Positions 26,263-35,306 are shown, numbered from the stretch's first letter. The stretch is 64,000 nt of DNA from Bradyrhizobium sp. dw_411 (GCF_018449695.1 NZ_JAAVUY010000012.1:181135-245134), one strand, 5' to 3'. The notes: generated by a model not told the origin, from the sequence alone. Made by a program: numbers and translations.

Positions 26263-26526
26263 ATGGTTAAAGAATGCATGGATGAGTCGCGGCGAAAGGT
26301 GATGGGCGCGGTCGTAAAGGGGGTCTCTGCGGGGCTTTTGTTGCAGATTTCTCAGGGGCAGGCGTCAGACAAGATGACGCTGCAGCAGGCGCAATATCAG
26401 GGCACGCCAAAGGACATTTATAGCTGCGAACTGTGTTCGCTGTTCGAGCCGCCGAACTCCTGCAAGGTGGTGGAAGGCGAGGTCAGCAAGGACGGCTGGT
26501 GCAAGGCTTTCGCGATGGCGGATTGA
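26263..26526 (+). CDS. High-potential iron-sulfur protein (HiPIP), Tat-exported
   Basis: The 87-residue product has a twin-arginine signal (ESRRKVMGAVV, then a hydrophobic core ending near QGQASDK). The mature part has four cysteines in a compact C-x2-C-x8-C-x11-C array (SCELCSLFEPPNSC and GWCKAFA), the short HiPIP pattern that binds one [4Fe-4S] cluster. HiPIPs are periplasmic one-electron carriers. Starts at GTG 26251, ATG 26263 and ATG 26278 are all possible; the twin arginines remain in each. Convergent with the amidohydrolase gene. Confidence 0.82.
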   Translation: MVKECMDESRRKVMGAVVKGVSAGLLLQISQGQASDKMTLQQAQYQGTPKDIYSCELCSLFEPPNSCKVVEGEVSKDGWCKAFAMAD

Positions 26527-26574
26527 CGCCGCCGAAATCCCGATCGGTAATCCCGGCGGCGCTGTGGGGATAAC

Positions 26575-28101
26575 TCAGACAAACACGGAATGGTCGATCG
26601 GTCCGTTCGGCACCACGTAGCCGTAGCGGGTATTGGACGGCTCGGGTCCGGCCTTCTCATATTCCGCCTTCATCATCGCAAAGCGATCGCCCTTGAGTTC
26701 CAGCATCGCGCGCTTGGGCTGGATATTATAGAGGCGTGCATTGTTGTCGCCGAGGATTGCGGTCTTGACCGGGCCATCGGCCGCGCCGAGTGGCGCGAAA
26801 CCGAATTTCTTCTGCATCGGCTCGGGAATTTCGAGACGGCGCAGGCCCTCGATCTGCCATTGCGGTCCACCGGTCCACAGTGCGTCGGTGCCCCAGCAGA
26901 CGTGTTCGACGCCGAGCCCCTTGATCAGCGTGCCCATCAGCGCCGCGCAGACATTCGGTTCGGCCACCAACGTGGTTGCGAACAATTGCCCGACATCGCC
27001 GTATACGTTGTTGACGCCATACTGGGCCGGGATGTCGGCAAGATCGCTGGTCCAGGCGATCCGGCCGGTGCGCTCGAATTCCGCCAGCGCCACCTTCGGG
27101 TCGCCGCCGACATGACGGTAGGCGGAATGATAGATGATGAAGTTGAGCTGCGGCCAGTCCTTGGCCGCCTGGCCGACATCGGCAACGTCGGCAAAGCCGC
27201 GCAGATTGGGAAACTGCTTCTCGACCCCCGGCGCGAACAGTCCCTTGTGAACGCAGACATTCTTGATGCCGGCCTTCACCATCTTCTCATAGCCCTTGTA
27301 GGCGACTTTCTCGTCATCGAGCCGCCACGGATAACGGCTGATATCTTTGTGGGTATTGTCGCCGATGGTGTAGCCCTTGCAGGATTCCGGCTTCAGTTCG
27401 AGACCGGCGTCGAGCTTTTCAAGCCAGCCGGGCTGTCCCGGCGTGAAGATGCAATGCGCAAACAGCCGCCGCGAACCGGCTTCGTCGTTGATCCGCTTGC
27501 GCGCATCCGCCATCTGCTGATTGGTCAGGAACCAGTCCTGCTCGATGTCGGAAGGCGCCGACGAGATCAGCGCGATCTTGGTATCGCTGTCGAGAAACAT
27601 CTCTTTTTTGTAGTTGTTGAACTTGAGATCCTCGATGGTCTGTTCGTGGTCGTTGAGGTCCTTGTTCCAGCCGGCCTTGCCCACCGCCTTGCGCATGTTG
27701 ACGAAGCTCATGATGCGGGTGTCGTCGCGCAGGAAGTGGGTATGCATATCCATGATGAACTGGTCTTTGAGCGCATTTGCGCGCTCCTGCGCCATCGCCG
27801 GGGTCGCGGCTTCGGCCGGCGTCACGTCGAACAGCGGCCCGTAAACCTGGTTCATCGCCACAAAGGACGCGGCCATGCCGGCGGCGCTCTGGAAAAACCG
27901 CCGGCGGTCGAGGCCCTGCTTGCCGCCGAGATCGTCGGCCATTGCCAGCAGACGCGATTCGACTTCGCGTTGCCGTTCGTTCTGCGGATCGGGATAAAAT
28001 TCGTCGCTGGCGACGATCTGGGTCGGGATCGGTGTCGGGTACCGGCACAATTCGGACGGCATCAATGCGGCAAGTTCAGCTTCGGTCAGTTGGCTGCTCA
28101 C
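26575..28101 (-). CDS. Metal-dependent amidohydrolase with Tat-like signal
   Basis: The 508-residue product belongs to the amidohydrolase-2 (TIM-barrel) group. MDMHTHFLRD carries the HxH metal pair, LNFIIYHSAYRH the barrel histidine, and HVCWGTDALWTGGP the active-site aspartate. A twin-arginine-like DRRRFFQSAAGMAASFVAMN lies about 60 residues from the start, behind an unusually long n-region, so export through Tat is possible but unproven. GTG at 28101 is preceded by AAGGGAGAAGC, and gives the start (V/M)SSQLTEAEL. Substrate is not known. Confidence 0.82.
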   Translation of the reverse strand: MSSQLTEAELAALMPSELCRYPTPIPTQIVASDEFYPDPQNERQREVESRLLAMADDLGGKQGLDRRRFFQSAAGMAASFVAMNQVYGPLFDVTPAEAATPAMAQERANALKDQFIMDMHTHFLRDDTRIMSFVNMRKAVGKAGWNKDLNDHEQTIEDLKFNNYKKEMFLDSDTKIALISSAPSDIEQDWFLTNQQMADARKRINDEAGSRRLFAHCIFTPGQPGWLEKLDAGLELKPESCKGYTIGDNTHKDISRYPWRLDDEKVAYKGYEKMVKAGIKNVCVHKGLFAPGVEKQFPNLRGFADVADVGQAAKDWPQLNFIIYHSAYRHVGGDPKVALAEFERTGRIAWTSDLADIPAQYGVNNVYGDVGQLFATTLVAEPNVCAALMGTLIKGLGVEHVCWGTDALWTGGPQWQIEGLRRLEIPEPMQKKFGFAPLGAADGPVKTAILGDNNARLYNIQPKRAMLELKGDRFAMMKAEYEKAGPEPSNTRYGYVVPNGPIDHSVFV

Positions 28102-28329
28102 TTTGCTTCTCCCTTGAATGCATGCTCCGCGGTGGAATTCCCCTTGGTTACACGGCCAAAGACTAGTCCCGCATTTTGCGGGATGTAAGCCCCGTTTGGT
28201 GTCATCCCTGCGCATTGCTGCTGCGATGCAGCGTTCTGCGCAGCAACATGATTTACATGTTCAGCCTCGCTGACGAGGGCTGGCAAAGCTGCTATGACGG
28301 CATGAGGTTCACTGGAACGGAGCATCGCG

Positions 28330-28779
28330 ATGGACGCCGTCACGCCGAAAAGCTCGCAGGCCGCCGAAACCCACTCCCATCTCGTTCGTCCGCAGGACAT
28401 GGAGTGGCAGAAGACCCGCTTCCCCGGCTGCGAGGCCAAGACCTTGTTGTTCGATCGGTCGACGGGATTAATGACCGCGCTGATGCGCTTTGCGCCAGGC
28501 GCCGTGCTGCCCGATCACGAACATGTTCACATCGAGCAGACCTACGTTCTTGAAGGCAGCCTGGTCGACAAGGAAGGCCCGGCACAGGGCATCGCGGCCA
28601 GCGCCGGTGAATTTATCTGGCGTGAGCAGGGCAGCCGCCATGTGGCGTGGTGCCCCGAAGGCGGATTGATGCTGGCGATCTTCCAGGTTCCCAACAAGTT
28701 CTTTGAAGCCGACGGCCGCGTCGTCGATCCCGCGGGCCAGGACTGGGACGAGACCTGGGGTCATACCCACAAGGGCTAA
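28330..28779 (+). CDS. Cupin domain protein (ChrR-like)
   Basis: The 149-residue product has both cupin motifs: APGAVLPDHEHVHIEQTYVL (metal-binding histidines and glutamate) and, after a short spacer, WREQGSRHVAWCPEGGLM. The layout is close to the cupin half of the ChrR anti-sigma proteins, but no sigma gene is adjacent. It starts MDAVTPKSSQ and is divergent from the amidohydrolase gene. Function is unassigned. Confidence 0.8.
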   Translation: MDAVTPKSSQAAETHSHLVRPQDMEWQKTRFPGCEAKTLLFDRSTGLMTALMRFAPGAVLPDHEHVHIEQTYVLEGSLVDKEGPAQGIAASAGEFIWREQGSRHVAWCPEGGLMLAIFQVPNKFFEADGRVVDPAGQDWDETWGHTHKG

Positions 28780-28877
28780 CGCATTTTTGTTTGACGCGTT
28801 TTCTTTACGCGAACCGGTATCCACGGAGCCTGTCGTCGGGCGCGCGTTCGCGCGACCCGTTGGCTTGAAAACGCTCT
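28780..28877 (-). repeat. Dispersed repeat, family A, reversed, with altered centre
   Basis: GACGCGTTTTCTTTACGCG and AACCGGTATCCAC are the reverse complement of the family core, and GAAAACGCT closes it. The usual TTCGCTC segment is replaced by about 38 bases containing its own GGGCGCGCGTTCGCGCG inverted repeat. Confidence 0.7.
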
Positions 28878-28883
28878 GGGAAT

Positions 28884-29945
28884 TCACGTCGTCCGGAAGT
28901 GGAGCACGCCATCGGTCTCTTTCGCCGTCAGGCGTCCTTCGACCAGCATGTAGTTGACATGGGCGATCAATTCGCCGGCGGCGAAACCCATCTGGTGCAC
29001 GTCGAGCACATGCTTGTGGAATACCACCGGCACCAGTTCCTTGGAGGTCTTCGGGGTTTCCCGGCAGGCATCGGCGATCAGCCGGCAACGGTCTTCGTGA
29101 TGATCGGCCAGTTGCTTGATACGCGTCTTCAATCCGTAGAACGGCACGCCATGGCCGGGCAGCACCAGCAAATCATAGGGCAGGGTGGTGGTGAGGCTTG
29201 CCAGCGACGCCAGATATTCGCCGAGCGAGTTCTGGTCGGGCTCGACCGCCCAGACGCTGACATTGGGTGAAATCTTGCTCAGCACCTGATCGGCCGACAA
29301 GAACAGCTTGTCGGCGGCGCAATAGAGCGTGACCTGATCGAGCGCATGGCCGCCGCCGGTAATGACCTTGAAGCGGCGGGTGCCGATCGAAATCTCGTCG
29401 CCATGGGAGATGCGGCGATAGGACGGCGGCAGCACCGATACCCGCTTCAGGTAATCCTGGCCGCGGCCGAGCAACTGGTCGGTCAGGCTCTCGTCCATGC
29501 CGTGACGCCGGAAGAACAGGCGCTGCGCCAGCTTGCGTTCGTCGGTGCCGCGGTTCTGGTGATAGACCGACTGCAGATACTCGACCTGCGACATGACGAG
29601 CGGACAGTTGAAGCGCTCGACCACCCATCCGGCAAGACCGACATGGTCGGGATGCGAATGGGTCACGATCAGCCGAGAGATCTTCACATGGGCGAGCGGC
29701 CCCTCGAACAACGCGGTCCAGGCCGCGATCGATTCCTCGTTGCCGAATCCGGAATCCACCATCGCCCAGCCGTCGCCGTCGGCGAGCAGATAGATGTTCA
29801 CGTGATTGAGACGGAACGGCAGCTTCAGCCGCACCCACAAGACGCCGGGCATCACCTCGACGACCTGGTCGGGGCCGGGATGATTTTCCCAGGGGTACCG
29901 CAGTGCCTCGGCCGAGGACTGAATTGCTTCCGGTTTTGAATTCAT
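28884..29945 (-). CDS. Metallo-beta-lactamase fold hydrolase
   Basis: The 353-residue product has the HxHxDH zinc signature in VTHSHPDHVGLAG, the later histidine in ITGGGHALDQVTL, and LVLPGHGVPF, a glyoxalase II-like arrangement with a C-terminal helical extension (IKQLADHHEDRCRLIADACR). Family members include lactonases, thioesterases and glyoxalase II-like enzymes; the substrate is open. The ATG at 29945 starts MNSKPEAIQSSAEALRYPWE. It stands alone between the cupin gene and the outer membrane protein gene. Confidence 0.85.
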   Translation of the reverse strand: MNSKPEAIQSSAEALRYPWENHPGPDQVVEVMPGVLWVRLKLPFRLNHVNIYLLADGDGWAMVDSGFGNEESIAAWTALFEGPLAHVKISRLIVTHSHPDHVGLAGWVVERFNCPLVMSQVEYLQSVYHQNRGTDERKLAQRLFFRRHGMDESLTDQLLGRGQDYLKRVSVLPPSYRRISHGDEISIGTRRFKVITGGGHALDQVTLYCAADKLFLSADQVLSKISPNVSVWAVEPDQNSLGEYLASLASLTTTLPYDLLVLPGHGVPFYGLKTRIKQLADHHEDRCRLIADACRETPKTSKELVPVVFHKHVLDVHQMGFAAGELIAHVNYMLVEGRLTAKETDGVLHFRTT

Positions 29946-30051
29946 CGTTTTGCGCCGCAAATTGCCGATGATCCGGCTTAGCCGCACTATCGGCGCGGCG
30001 CCAGCCGAAAACAATTGCGATCTCGGCAAAGCATAAGAGCGATGCGACGCA

Positions 30052-30078
30052 AAAAGGCCGGCGCGAGGCCGGCCTTTT
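30052..30078. terminator. Terminator downstream of the outer membrane protein gene
   Basis: Stem AAAAGGCCGGC (30052-30062) and GCCGGCCTTTT (30068-30078) around GCGAG, with T-runs on both strands. It lies about 70 bases after the stop of the leftward outer-membrane gene. Confidence 0.85.
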
Positions 30079-30087
30079 CAGACTTCA

Positions 30088-30156
30088 GATCAGTACTTTA
30101 GTCAGACTGCAGGGCAGGCCGATCAGTACTTGGCTACTAGTACTTCTCAGTACTTG
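30088..30156 (-). repeat. Repeated AAGTACTGA around the stop of the outer membrane gene
   Basis: Read on the minus strand, GCCAAGTACTGA contains the last codons and stop of the gene. Downstream come GAAGTACTAG, then GCCAAGTACTGATC again, then AAAGTACTGATC. The C-terminal codons and stop appear copied two or three times in the 3' untranslated region. Confidence 0.6.
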
Positions 30157-30875
30157 GCGACGACCGGGCCACCCCAGTTGAAGCGGTAGTTCAGGCCCGC
30201 CTTGATCACGTGATCGTCGGTGCGGAAGTTGCCGAACGGAACCAGAGCGGCCGGAGCGACGAACGAGCTGTTGCCGAAATTATAGTACTGGTACTCGACC
30301 TTGGCCGACCAGTTCTGGGCGAACAGGTATTCGAGGCCGGCGCCGACGGTGTAACCATCGCGATGGCCACCGCTGAAGCCGAAAGCAACCGGGCCAGCAG
30401 CCGACACCAGCGATTCGTTGTTGTCGGAGTAAGCGTAACCGCCCTTCACGTAGAGCAGGGCCGGACCCCAGGTGTAGCCGACGCGGCCGGTCACCGAACC
30501 CAGCGCGCGCTGGTTGTTGGTGTAGGTCAAGCCGCCCGGGAAGATGATGCCGCCGTTGTTGTTGGCGAGCCAGCTATACTGGCCTTCCGCACCGATCACC
30601 CAATTCGGGGCGAACTGGTAGTCAGCGCCGACCTGCACGCCGCCGAGGAAGCGGCCGTCGCCGTTGTTGCCGGTGGTGAGGCCACCGAAATTGCTGTCGC
30701 CGTTAAAGGCGCCCCCGATGTGACCGCCGATGTAGAAGCCGGTCCAGTTGTAGAGCGGAGCGGCATAGACCGGAGCCTTGGTGTAGGGGGCGCGGGCCGA
30801 AAGATCGGCGGCAAGTGCTGACCCGGTCGCGCCGAGGGCGACGAAGGCCACAGTGGTGAGCAGGAACTTCTTCAT
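30147..30875 (-). CDS. Outer membrane beta-barrel protein (Omp25/Omp31-like)
   Basis: The 242-residue product has a clean signal peptide (MKKFLLTTVAFVALGATGSA, cut after ALA near residue 23) and the Rhizobiales motif APVYAAPLYNWTGFYIGGHIGG. It then has eight alternating amphipathic strands ending in GLNYRFNWGGPVVAKY, with a C-terminal aromatic typical of Bam recognition. TGGAGAAC precedes the ATG at 30875. Similar porin-like proteins are major surface proteins in Brucella and Bradyrhizobium. Confidence 0.9.
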   Translation of the reverse strand: MKKFLLTTVAFVALGATGSALAADLSARAPYTKAPVYAAPLYNWTGFYIGGHIGGAFNGDSNFGGLTTGNNGDGRFLGGVQVGADYQFAPNWVIGAEGQYSWLANNNGGIIFPGGLTYTNNQRALGSVTGRVGYTWGPALLYVKGGYAYSDNNESLVSAAGPVAFGFSGGHRDGYTVGAGLEYLFAQNWSAKVEYQYYNFGNSSFVAPAALVPFGNFRTDDHVIKAGLNYRFNWGGPVVAKY

Positions 30876-31319
30876 TGGTTTGTTCTCCAGAACGATATTG
30901 AGTTTTGGCGTTTTTCAAGTTGGCCGAATGAACGGCGAGGCGCGCACTTAGCCAGCTTTTGACTAAAAAGCTGTCACTTATCGGTCACACCAAACGAGAA
31001 CCCGACGGGAACTCAACCTATTGGGGAACAACAATTTTTCGTGCTTAACGGGGCCTTAATCAAACCCAAAAGAAGCCTTAATTTCAGGCCGTCAGGCGTT
31101 GTTCGGAGGCAACAGCGGGAACTGAAATGGCGATGCTCGAAAAGCCGCTTCGAGCGCTCTCTTTATGCTGTTGTGGAGCCGATCAATGCGCGGATTGGCT
31201 TCGTCAGTCCGGTCGGCCTCACTCTGGGTCTTCAATCCTCATCATCCGGGCCTCTCGCCCGTGCGTCGAAACGCCCCTGCCGCTGGTGGCGGACCTGATT
31301 TCGGATAAGGTCGCCCCGC
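30876..31319. other. Divergent region between the outer membrane gene and the cyclase
   Basis: About 440 bases of lower G+C than the flanks. It must hold the promoter of the abundant outer membrane protein (leftward) and of the cyclase. The CCTTAAT motif appears twice near 31045 and 31075. Otherwise I see nothing recognisable. Confidence 0.45.
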
Positions 31320-32510
31320 ATGGACACTATGCTGACAGCGTCGAGCGTTTTGAGCAGCGCCATCATCGAGTGGCTCGCCGACGAAGCGTTGCAGCAATCC
31401 GAGCCGGCAAAACTCCTTGGCGAACTTTGCCTGCGGCTGCGCGCGGTCGGAATACCGGTGATGCGGTCGCAACTCGCGTTCCGGGTGCTGCATCCGCTCT
31501 ACGACGCCAGCACCTTGACCTGGAGTATGAAGCGGGACGTCCTTGTCGAGCACTTTCGCCCTGAACAGACCGGCCAGGAGCAATTTCTCCGCAGCCCGGT
31601 CGGCTATGCCCTGACCAATCGCCTGCCGGTGTTCCGGCGCCGGCTGACCGGTCCGACGGCGCTGCTCGATTTCGAGGTCCTTGAGGATTTTCGCGGGCTC
31701 GGCGGCACCGATTATCTCATCTTTCTGATCAGTTTCGATCCGTCCGGACAGAACGGCGTGATCTGTTCATGGCTCGGCGACCGCGCCTCCGGCTTCACCG
31801 ACGACGAGATTGCCCAGCTCCAGCGTGTGACCCGCGAACTCGGGATCGCGATGAAGTCGCGGCTCGAACATAGCGTCGCGGAAAATATCGCCCATGCCTA
31901 TCTCGGCCGGCACGCCGGCCAGGCCGTGCTGAACGGCTCGATCCGGCGCGGCGATGGCGAGAAGATCACAGCCGCATTGTGGTACAGCGACCTTCGCCGC
32001 TCCACCGAACTCGCCGACCGGCTCTCGACTGAAGATTTTCTGGAGCTGCTGGGGCGCTATTTCGAAATGACGGCATCGGCGGTACTCGACCATGGCGGCG
32101 AGGTTGTGTCGCTGATCGGCGACGCGGTGCTCGGCCTGTTCCGCGTCGAAGGTTCACCGCAGGAAGCCTGCGCGCGTGCGCTTGCCGCCGCCCATGAAGC
32201 CCGCCGGCGGCTTGAAGTCTCGCTGTCGAATAATGCCGGGGGGCCTGAACTCGACTTCGGCATCTCGCTGCATCTGGGCCAGGTGATTTACGGCAATGTC
32301 GGCGTGCCCGAGCGTCTGCAGTTCACGGTCGTCGGCGCCGCGGTCAATGAAGTGGTCCGGGTGCAGGACCTGACCAAGCAGCTTGGCTGTCCGCTACTGG
32401 CCACCGAGACTTTCGCGGACGCCGTGGCCGAATCCTGGCAGCCGCTCGGCGAGCATCGGTTGCGCGGCCGCGAGATCCTGATGCCGATCCTGACGGTGCC
32501 GGTTGGTTGA
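31320..32510 (+). CDS. Class III adenylate/guanylate cyclase
   Basis: The 396-residue product has an N-terminal domain of about 200 residues without membrane helices and a class III cyclase catalytic domain at about 215-390. Metal-binding aspartates appear in ALWYSDLRRSTELAD and LIGDAVLGLF, and VVGAAVNEVVRVQDLTKQ carries the late catalytic region. The N-terminal part is GAF-like in size but lacks a signature I can call. Such soluble cyclases are abundant in Bradyrhizobium. ATG at 31320; an unusual island follows directly. Confidence 0.88.
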   Translation: MDTMLTASSVLSSAIIEWLADEALQQSEPAKLLGELCLRLRAVGIPVMRSQLAFRVLHPLYDASTLTWSMKRDVLVEHFRPEQTGQEQFLRSPVGYALTNRLPVFRRRLTGPTALLDFEVLEDFRGLGGTDYLIFLISFDPSGQNGVICSWLGDRASGFTDDEIAQLQRVTRELGIAMKSRLEHSVAENIAHAYLGRHAGQAVLNGSIRRGDGEKITAALWYSDLRRSTELADRLSTEDFLELLGRYFEMTASAVLDHGGEVVSLIGDAVLGLFRVEGSPQEACARALAAAHEARRRLEVSLSNNAGGPELDFGISLHLGQVIYGNVGVPERLQFTVVGAAVNEVVRVQDLTKQLGCPLLATETFADAVAESWQPLGEHRLRGREILMPILTVPVG

Positions 32511-32690
32511 GAGGCGCGATCAGGAAGCAAGGACGGTGCTCTCCAATTAGCGTTCTGTATCTGGTTGGGGTGCAGTTGCTACGCCGCTCTGGTAGCTTAG
32601 GAATTCCTGAGGACGACTGACGGACAGCTTGCGGAGGATCGAGTTAGGGTAGATTGTCTCCGCCCCGCAACCATAGATTAGTGACGCATA

Positions 32691-33974
32691 ATGAATACAC
32701 GGTACGAGAATATTCCGAAGAAGGAAAAGGGAGCGTGGGTAGTCCATCATTCGCAAAAGACTGCGTCAACCCAAAATGCTTCGGCTGAGTTCCCCGCCAT
32801 CGATGCTGCGGGCAAAGCTTCGTCACTGCTCTCCCGGTTTGCTGCCAACGAGGAATTGTTGATCCCTAAGAAGCGCGTCGATGCATTTGCGCAGGCAGCG
32901 GGCCTGAACCCCAAGACAGAGCTAGTCTCCTTGCTGGCCATGCTCAAACGAAGACGGGTGATCGACACATCACAAAATGGCGACGTTGTTGCCCTTGGTC
33001 TTACCACCGGTGTAACGGTCCAACATGCTTGTGATATATTTGAGGAACAGGACCCGACAGCCGAGGAGCGAGCGGCAATCGTGCTCGCAGATGTCGCTTC
33101 AGTATCGCCTGTCATGCAAAAGGAAAGTATCGAGCTGATTGCGGATGAATTCTCGCTTTCGTCGCGACGTGTTGGCGAACTCCTCGAACGCTCAGAGTTG
33201 ATCGGTTTCGTCGATGCTGAAGCCGTTGACGGAAGCCGTATGTACTTCAACGGAAATCTTTTCCGTCGCGACAACATCAACAAGGTGAGCCGGGTTCTTG
33301 GTTCGTTGTCTCAGGCTGACCATACCAAAGTGGCAGAGTTGGACGCGGTTCTTCAGAAAAAGGGATGTGTTACGTTGCCGGAAGCAGAGAGGCTTCTTGG
33401 CACTGCGCTATTTGACAAACTGCGTGCGGCAAGCATGTACGACGTCAATCACGTGATGAACGCGTCTGGCGAGCACGGCTTTGTCACGCGTCCTGCTGCC
33501 TTTCACAAGTTCAACGACCCCATGGTCGATGATGCGTTTGATCTCGCCAAGGCGTTGGTAGCGGCATTGACCTACGGTATGACGCTCAGGTCTCAAGGTA
33601 CTGGTCGAATCGGCTCGATCGCAGCGCTTCTCCGGTCCCTCATTTCTGGCCGTGAGATTGGGCCGGCAACGGCCATCGGTGAGGATTATCGCGTGTTGGA
33701 GACGAAGGGCGTAATCCAAACGCGCCCCGGTACTCAATACGGATACCTAATGAAACTACTAAAAAAAGACATTGGCGAGATGGCGCTCGCGGTGTTCACG
33801 ACCGGCGAGGTGGCCTCGTCCGCCGCGCTCGACAGACCGTTTGAAGGAAACATGTCAGGTTTCGCGGGGCCCGAACAGACCCGAGATACGTTCCGGCGTA
33901 AACGTCAGACACCGGAAAGCAAGAAGATGACGCGTGATGTCCTCTCAGCGTTGCGTACAGGGGGCACATTCTGA
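32691..33974 (+). CDS. Multi-winged-helix protein of a nuclease-linked operon, function unknown
   Basis: The 427-residue protein is unlike any family I can name. After a polar head of about 40 residues it shows several helix-turn-helix-like units: KKRVDAFAQAAGLNPKTEL (around 60), IELIADEFSLSSRRVGELLE (around 150), LPEAERLLGTALFDKL (around 230) and GSIAALLRSLISGREIG (around 310), each followed by a wing-like strand pair. The tail is basic (DTFRRKRQTPESKKMTRD). No membrane helix or NTPase motif. Its stop shares a base with the start of the nuclease-like gene, so they are coupled. Base composition and codon use are less G+C-biased than the neighbours, suggesting transfer. Probably a DNA-binding or regulatory partner. 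Confidence 0.7.
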   Translation: MNTRYENIPKKEKGAWVVHHSQKTASTQNASAEFPAIDAAGKASSLLSRFAANEELLIPKKRVDAFAQAAGLNPKTELVSLLAMLKRRRVIDTSQNGDVVALGLTTGVTVQHACDIFEEQDPTAEERAAIVLADVASVSPVMQKESIELIADEFSLSSRRVGELLERSELIGFVDAEAVDGSRMYFNGNLFRRDNINKVSRVLGSLSQADHTKVAELDAVLQKKGCVTLPEAERLLGTALFDKLRAASMYDVNHVMNASGEHGFVTRPAAFHKFNDPMVDDAFDLAKALVAALTYGMTLRSQGTGRIGSIAALLRSLISGREIGPATAIGEDYRVLETKGVIQTRPGTQYGYLMKLLKKDIGEMALAVFTTGEVASSAALDRPFEGNMSGFAGPEQTRDTFRRKRQTPESKKMTRDVLSALRTGGTF

Positions 33975-35146
33975 TGTCAGATGCGAACACGGGTCGCAAA
34001 GGCCTCGAACTCGAAGAGACACTCAAGGAGTACTTTTGGCAAGCCGGGTACTTCGCGGTCCGCGGAGTGCCCTACCGTCTCGATGACGAAGACGTGACAG
34101 ACGTGGACGTTTGGCTATATGAGCGACCAGCGGCACTTACTCGCCGCCGCTTGATCGTCGATGCAAAAAACAAGACGAAGCCCAAGGCCGCGGAACGCCT
34201 GATTTGGGCTCGAGGGCTGCAGTCGGCGTTGAAGGTGGATGGAGCGATAGTTGCCAGCACGGACAAGCGACCCAGCTCTCGCCGCCTCGCGAAATCCGTC
34301 AGTGTAACGTTGCTGGATGGTGACGCACTCAACAAGCTCGCGAGCACGCCGAAGCTTAGATTAGGCGATCAACATTCATCTGAGGAATATGATGGTTTGT
34401 TCAAGACCGTCGATACGGCGCGAAGAAGCGCTGATTGGCGGTCGGCGTTATTGGCCGCCCGCTCGTCGCTGCTTACCAGTTTCGGCATCCATTCCGCGAA
34501 TATGACGCTGCGCGTTGCGGGTTTTTTTGGTGAGCAGGCTGTACTGGCCGCCCCAAAATCAGACCAGGCGCAAGTAGCTCTTCGGGGCTTCTATTCGGCG
34601 TGCGCTTACGCGGCTATTGGGCTAGATTTTGTGCTCGCCGATCTTGCTTTCCAGTCACATGATGAGCGACGCGCTGCACTGGTTAGTGGGGTGCGCTATG
34701 GCCAGACCAATTTGCTGGAGGCTCTAACGCCCGTTCGCACCGCTATTGGCCTTGTTAGGCAGCACGTCTCCAATGGAGGTAGTATTGCTGCTCAGGTTGA
34801 GCGCGGCTTCGATCAACAAGCTGCTAAGGTCCCAGCGGAAATCATAGCGGACTACGTGGCACGACTAAATGCTACCGATGCTCTATACACCGTCGCACGG
34901 GAGCTTGAGCGTAATGCGTTCAAAATCGATATATTACATTATGATGCCCTGACCGTAGAGGCGCGTTCGCTATTAGGCGTTTTTTTGGATTTTCATGGCA
35001 TTTCCCGTGAGAAGATAGCTAATGCTGCACGTGGCACTGTCGCCCAACAGGCGCACGCCACACAACAAAACGGCAATCTTTTTTCAGATGATACGCTTAA
35101 GTCCACGAAGCCGGAGGAGCATCCTGTTACCGAACAGAAACATTGA
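33974..35146 (+). CDS. Mrr-like PD-(D/E)xK nuclease domain protein
   Basis: The 390-residue product has an N-terminal restriction-endonuclease fold. It opens with GLELEETLKEYFWQAGYFAV (E12 or E15), then VTDVDVWLY (D45), then the core LIVDAKNKT (D63-x-K65), followed by ARGLQSALKVDGAIVASTDK and VTLLDGDAL, matching the strand order of Mrr-type nucleases. Residues from about 130 onward are a mainly helical domain I do not recognise, ending in a disordered tail. The ATG overlaps the preceding stop (TGATG). Second half of the gene is clearly lower in G+C. A defence or DNA-repair role is inferred. Confidence 0.72.
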   Translation: MSDANTGRKGLELEETLKEYFWQAGYFAVRGVPYRLDDEDVTDVDVWLYERPAALTRRRLIVDAKNKTKPKAAERLIWARGLQSALKVDGAIVASTDKRPSSRRLAKSVSVTLLDGDALNKLASTPKLRLGDQHSSEEYDGLFKTVDTARRSADWRSALLAARSSLLTSFGIHSANMTLRVAGFFGEQAVLAAPKSDQAQVALRGFYSACAYAAIGLDFVLADLAFQSHDERRAALVSGVRYGQTNLLEALTPVRTAIGLVRQHVSNGGSIAAQVERGFDQQAAKVPAEIIADYVARLNATDALYTVARELERNAFKIDILHYDALTVEARSLLGVFLDFHGISREKIANAARGTVAQQAHATQQNGNLFSDDTLKSTKPEEHPVTEQKH

Positions 35147-35306
35147 TCCTTCCGAGCGCGATCCACCTGCTCGCAAATAGTTGTTCCCATATCCGTTCAT
35201 TCTGGATCTCATCGTTGAGATTTGGGCAACAACTCGGGGCGGGTGCTGTTACAGTCCCGGAAGAAGCTGAATCCGCCGGTGCGGCAGTTTCCACCGGAGG
35301 GCATCG

